A stretch of DNA of 41,901 bases from Corallochytrium limacisporum. Its lineage: Eukaryota; Opisthokonta. The DNA lies in contig PDIP01000003.1 in NCBI GenBank assembly GCA_002811645.1, positions 1 through 41,901 of the forward strand, written 5' to 3'. Position 1 is the first letter of the stretch. The number at the start of each line of letters is the position of its first letter. Positions 37,922-41,901 of the stretch are shown here, piece by piece. The notes beneath the pieces were generated by a model. That model ran no database searches. It was given only the letters and a program-made list of their open reading frames with translations, and was not told the origin of the DNA. The translations under genes and the position numbers were made by a program.

Positions 37922-39173
37922 CTTTACTAATATACGTGTTGTATCCTAAAGGATTTCCCTTCACAAAGATGTATGACACGTGATTTGCTTGTGATCTATT
38001 TTTATACTCATGAATATCGGCATTCCAGCGCCTGGCCAGAACTACCTGGTTCATTCTTACTTTCCTGCATCAGGAGTACATCACGTAACGACAAAGTGGA
38101 CACGGACAAAAGGACAGAAAAGCCAGTAATGACTTTGGAAACCAAACAGATCCTTCGGTGTTACCGTCGGGTCCCCCGTGCTGCCGTCGGCCCCGTGCCC
38201 AAGATTCTATAGTGCGACCATCTGGCACCCCAATTTTTTCCTCGACTGCGTACGGATGCCAAAACATCAGCCAGTCTTGACACACTGGGCCGTGCAAGCG
38301 TTTGGAGGGGGGACGGCAAGGGGGGGGGGAGGCCGACCTGCAATTACAGAACCAGCGCAAAAGCCCACAAAGAAAAAAATTAAAGTAGCTTGCGTGGGGG
38401 AGCGGAGTATAAAGGCAGAGCGAGAGAGAGAGAGAGAGAGAGTGAGACTGCACGTTCCTTCACCACCTGCAAGGGGGGAGAGGGTGTGGTGGTTTGTGGC
38501 TGGGTGGTGTGTGCTTGGCCCGGGGGGATTTGATATACTTTATAGGGGATCTTGTAATTTCTGCGAGCCACGAAGACTGAGGGAGAGGTGGAGTAAAAGA
38601 AAGGTGGGCCGCGTAGGGACGGGAGCTTGGGGTCGGGGGCCCGACATCTCAAACCAGGGCACTGCAGACCACCGCCAACTTCGGCAATGTTCGTCTGAGG
38701 GCGCCGGCCGTCTTGATGGTAGACCCACTGTCCACGACGGCCACACGGTTCAAACATTCGCTGCTCAGCTGCTGCGCACCCCTGGGTTCTTACCGCTGTT
38801 CGGATTCATAGCAGCACACTTGTCCCACACGCTGGCGCAGCATGCTGGGTCGAAGCATGCACCTTCGTCACCATTGTCCCGTGAAGCAGTGCGTGTGTTC
38901 ATCGCTCTGCGCATTCTGAACTCGCTCGTGTACTCCAAGGTGGATTGGATGTCATATTTTTGGACGATGTTGTCGCATCATTTCCGGCACGTCCTTTTCT
39001 ATCCGCATCTGCAGCAGATTGTGTGTTACTGGCGACACCCGATCAGGTTCGCCATCCGTGATGAAATTTCGCTCTTTAAAGCTTGCTTTAGCTAATACTT
39101 TACTCTTACAGTAGGTTTGATGTTTTCTTTAACGCGTGAACACACGGCTCGTGCCGAGGGGTGAACATCGTGA
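37922..39173. other. Intergenic upstream of succinyl-CoA ligase
   Basis: This holds a (GA)n microsatellite, G-runs (about 38306-38332) and a TATAAAGG word on the plus strand at about 38407-38414. A plus-strand reading frame to 39095 has a hydrophobic, Trp-containing end (about 38760-39095) that might be a fragment of a real protein, but I recognise nothing in it and do not call a gene. Confidence 0.35.
38422..38442. repeat. (GA)n microsatellite
   Basis: About ten GA units, 501 bases upstream of the SUCLG2 start codon, reading (CT)n on its coding strand. Confidence 0.9.
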
Positions 39174-41132
39174 TCATGCATGCGAGGGCACCAAATTGCT
39201 CCCGGCATCTCCATTCATTGCGGGGCTGCTCGGCGCCGCTGTGGTCGTGCTGTTGCGCATCCGCGATTGGCAGTAGCTCTCAAATCCCCTAAAGGACATG
39301 AATTTGTCATCGTAGACGCGGTGACTAGGCACGTCATGGATGGGCGAGGCCACTTCCAGGTACTCCAGGAACATGCGCCATTGCATGGAGTCGATATAAG
39401 TAATGTCGTGATTCTTTTGGCCTTCCAAGTACTCAAACCACAAAGAAATGGTGCCCTTGCGCTGGGCAATGAACTCCGGTACATCTGGTTGATCTAGCAG
39501 CACTTTCCAGCCCGCCAGGGCCAGCTCCACCGGCATGGCGCCCTGTGCTGTAGCCGAATCGGTGATATAGTCAAAGGCAAATTGGTAAATATCCCTAAAG
39601 AAGGTGACCCGCTGCAGGTTGGTCCGGGCCACGGCGAGGTTGTCCCGCAATTGCCGCATCGAAGACGCTTTCAGCGCACGACAGCCACGCTTCCACTGTT
39701 CTCTCGTGACTTCGCCCATAGCCTCGTTATGCATGTAGTAGTTCATGATCAGATTGACCACATCCATGTCGGAAAAGCCCAGACGCTCACACAATCTACA
39801 GTAGCCACCAGCACGGATTGTGTCTGAGGTGGGGTCGCGCAGAGCGTCAAAGAGGGTGACCATTTTCTGGATATTCACGCCGGTTTTCTCCTTCCGAGCG
39901 CCCTGCAACCGGCGATTGAGCGCGAGTATATACTCCGGACCCATGCCTCCTCGTACGTTCGCGGAGCCGAGCACTGGGCTAGGCGCATCCTTTGCGAGCG
40001 ACTGAGACGAACCCCCGTATCGTTTTGACTGCGCAGCGAGAAGATTCGCAGAATTCTTGCCGGTCTCGACAATGGTGAAGCTGCGCCTGCGACCACCGTC
40101 ATGGGCCGATGGTTCGTTTGGACCACGTGCGTTAAGCCTATCTGGGGACTTGTCCATTGCCGGGCGCCCGCTCTCCTGGTCGAAGATCGGTACGATGCCG
40201 GAGCGCATGGCTTCGACACTTCGCCTCCGGCGTTGGCTCATTGGCCGTTGATCGTTGGGTGAGAGCCTAGCGTCCCTGGAACGCACCGGGCTTTGGCCAC
40301 TGTATGGTCTATCGGTTCGACTATCATCGATCGCGGGAGGCACATAGCCCATGCTGATCGCTGAACCCACTCGGCTCACGGGTGCGACCACGGTCGATGA
40401 GACCGGAGGCAGTCCACCACCTGGAGTGCTAGCGCTGCGATCGAGGCCTTCCGCAATGTAGTTTTTGTAGTAGGCCTGGAAGGCCTCCTCCTCTTGCGGG
40501 GTTGTGCAAAAGGCATAATAGACCTTCTTGTTCGCACTGAAGTCACCCTTACCCAAGCGTCGCAACAGACCAAAATCCATAAAGACCTGGGCCAGTCGCT
40601 TCGCGCTCGTCTCACTCTGCACCGCGCTGATATGCAGGAAAAGCCAAGTTACGATGTCGTGACCGCTCACGCCCCGCAGTCCGCCTTTAAGTTGCTTCCG
40701 GGCCACCGCGGCGGCCATAGAATTTATGAGAATGCCAATATTTAGGGTATTTCCTTCAAATTCAAGCATGTCATCCGCAAACAAAATGTCGTCGGCCAAA
40801 TCATTGGTGTTACTCTTACCGCTGGCAAGGGATATGGACGATTGGTTGTACCACGGTTCTCTGTTCGGAAAGGGCGCCGGCAGCGGCTCAACGCCTTGAG
40901 ATCCCTTCACTGAGCGATTCGATAACTTCGATGACTTGGCTGCTTGTGAAATATTGTCACCCGAATAAAGACTTGGATCGCTGTCTTTAACCTTCTTCTT
41001 TCTGCGAAACTTGAGCTTCATGCTACCAATCATGGAGGTGGACTTTCTTGACTGATTGGTCTTGACACTATTCCCAGACTTCACGCTGCCCCCGTCAGGG
41101 GTTTGCCCCGCCTTTTTCGACTTCTGTGGCAT
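39174..41132 (-). CDS. DEP-domain / DCUN1 (PONY) fusion protein
   Basis: A 652-residue single-exon protein. A disordered N-terminal region with a basic cluster (KLKFRRKKKVK, 39-49) is followed by a DEP domain (about 130-212: LINSMAAAVARKQLKGGLRG, HDIVTWLF, AQVFMDFGLLRRLG). A disordered linker follows, then a DCUN1/DCN1-type domain (about 400-620) with YCRLCERLGF, MGEVTREQWKRGCRALKASS, FFRDIYQFAFDYIT, MPVELALAGWKVLL and WRMFLEYLEVA. DCUN1 proteins bind cullins and the NEDD8 E2 UBC12 and promote cullin neddylation; DEP domains bind membranes or GPCR-type partners. The fusion would place neddylation, or a derived activity, at a membrane. The Asp residues of the cullin-binding patch seem absent: the family DLW reads SLW and DTW reads SMQW, so cullin binding may be lost. 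The two domain calls are solid, the joint function is inference. Confidence 0.85.
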   Translation of the reverse strand: MPQKSKKAGQTPDGGSVKSGNSVKTNQSRKSTSMIGSMKLKFRRKKKVKDSDPSLYSGDNISQAAKSSKLSNRSVKGSQGVEPLPAPFPNREPWYNQSSISLASGKSNTNDLADDILFADDMLEFEGNTLNIGILINSMAAAVARKQLKGGLRGVSGHDIVTWLFLHISAVQSETSAKRLAQVFMDFGLLRRLGKGDFSANKKVYYAFCTTPQEEEAFQAYYKNYIAEGLDRSASTPGGGLPPVSSTVVAPVSRVGSAISMGYVPPAIDDSRTDRPYSGQSPVRSRDARLSPNDQRPMSQRRRRSVEAMRSGIVPIFDQESGRPAMDKSPDRLNARGPNEPSAHDGGRRRSFTIVETGKNSANLLAAQSKRYGGSSQSLAKDAPSPVLGSANVRGGMGPEYILALNRRLQGARKEKTGVNIQKMVTLFDALRDPTSDTIRAGGYCRLCERLGFSDMDVVNLIMNYYMHNEAMGEVTREQWKRGCRALKASSMRQLRDNLAVARTNLQRVTFFRDIYQFAFDYITDSATAQGAMPVELALAGWKVLLDQPDVPEFIAQRKGTISLWFEYLEGQKNHDITYIDSMQWRMFLEYLEVASPIHDVPSHRVYDDKFMSFRGFESYCQSRMRNSTTTAAPSSPAMNGDAGSNLVPSHA

Positions 41133-41901
41133 TGCTGTAAGTTTAGCTTGTCAACAATACTACCCGAATCTAACTACGTAATGAATCTGTGTCACAAGCC
41201 GAGTATTGAGCAGCACGCTCCCACTCCTCAAAGCATATGCACTAGTCTCGTGATCTGCATGCGATATACCACACGGTGGTTGGGTGCGACTCCTTACTCT
41301 AGACGTGTAAATTTATGTAGCATGAATAAATATAATGAACATCTTTGAGTCATACCAACAGAGAACATCAGAGACGAAGCGCAAATAGAAATTGTGAACA
41401 ACCAACAAAACACGTTCGTCGTGCCTTGCCCACCACACCCAAGAAACTCCCCGACTCAAAGCCCCGGAAGCCCACCGGCCCGAGATCCCAAGCCGCTAGC
41501 CGGCTTTGAAACAAAAAAAAGGGAAGAATCAACTGAAAAAAAAATTGGACAAAAGGAAAATCTTGGCGGGAGCAGGCAAAAATGAAGGAGGAGTGGGGGA
41601 CTCTGGGGGAGAAGGGAGAGAGAGAGAGAGAGAGAGGGGGAGAGGGAGAGGGAGGGAGCGAGTGAGACGGGTTTAGTTGGGGGGAGGGAGGGGGCCATTG
41701 GTTACACTGACGCAACTGAGGCTCGGGTGGTGGTGGGTGGGTGGGGTGGTGGAAGTGGGGCGGGTGGTGGGGGGTGGGCTGGGCCACCAGGCCCGCAGCT
41801 GTACTTCCGGGCTGCGTCTGTGGTGTGTGTGTGGGACTTCCCCGCCGGCCGGAGTTTTTCTTCTCCCGGCCCAAGCGGCAGCCGTTTTCGTTGGTTGGGG
41901 G
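41133..41901. other. Upstream region of the DEP-DCUN1 gene, purine- and G-rich
   Basis: No gene is supported. A (GA)n tract lies at 41616-41635, a purine-rich block at about 41505-41690, and the GGTGGTGGGTGGGTGGGGTGG-type sequence at 41725-41790 could form G-quadruplexes. Confidence 0.45.
41616..41635. repeat. (GA)n microsatellite
   Basis: About ten GA units, 484 bases upstream of the DEP-DCUN1 ATG, reading (CT)n on its coding strand. Confidence 0.85.

Noticed and set aside
38178-39095. A 305-residue plus-strand frame with a Trp-containing end
   Set aside because: The first half translates a GA microsatellite and G-runs. The end could be a fragment of a real protein but I could not identify it, so I do not call it.

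Overview
The window looks like the end of a nuclear chromosome from a unicellular eukaryote. It opens with two TTAGGG-type telomere repeats, read as CCCTAA, and degenerate copies follow at about 347-396. Genes are separated by microsatellites and homopolymer runs. The proteins are eukaryotic: a mitochondrial succinyl-CoA ligase, a TKL kinase, LIN9 (MuvB), CREG, a KLHDC10-like kelch protein and a cullin-neddylation protein. Most coding regions are single uninterrupted reading frames, so the genome is intron-poor. I cannot name the species. The gene set (SANT-DIRP LIN9, CREG, the ciliary IQUB relic, TTAGGG telomeres) fits a protist near the base of opisthokonts or a neighbouring lineage, but that is inference.

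Layout. 1-453: telomere and subtelomere. 454-10005: five genes: a GST of the TCHQD type, a CREG homologue, a type II membrane protein with a propeller-like ectodomain, a CmcJ/NvfI-family oxidoreductase and a bZIP protein. 10006-13962: gene-free and low-complexity, with an assembly gap at 10723-10953. 13963-18837: a 1624-residue TKL kinase. 18838-22177: mostly non-coding, holding a decayed IQUB gene and a short internal telomere repeat. 22178-32793: a His/Gln-rich protein of unknown function, LIN9 and the KLHDC10-like gene. 32794-36637: gene-free, rich in simple repeats. 36638-41132: succinyl-CoA ligase beta and a DEP-DCUN1 fusion. 41133-41901: G-rich, purine-rich upstream sequence.

The genes do not form one pathway. 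Two loose themes recur. One is ubiquitin/cullin control: KLHDC10 adaptors in other organisms serve cullin-RING ligases, and DCUN1 proteins promote cullin neddylation. The other is transcription and cell cycle: LIN9, bZIP and the TKL kinase. All confident genes stop with TAG or TGA except the KLHDC10-like gene, whose inferred last exon ends in TAA.

The most unusual features are: (1) about ten blunt poly-C/poly-G palindromes (CnGn), all intergenic, several 300-500 bases upstream of start codons; (2) a ciliary-type IQUB gene killed by two in-frame stop codons; (3) a DEP-DCUN1 fusion that appears to lack the cullin-binding acidic residues; (4) clustered full Cdk consensus sites in a tandem repeat inside LIN9.
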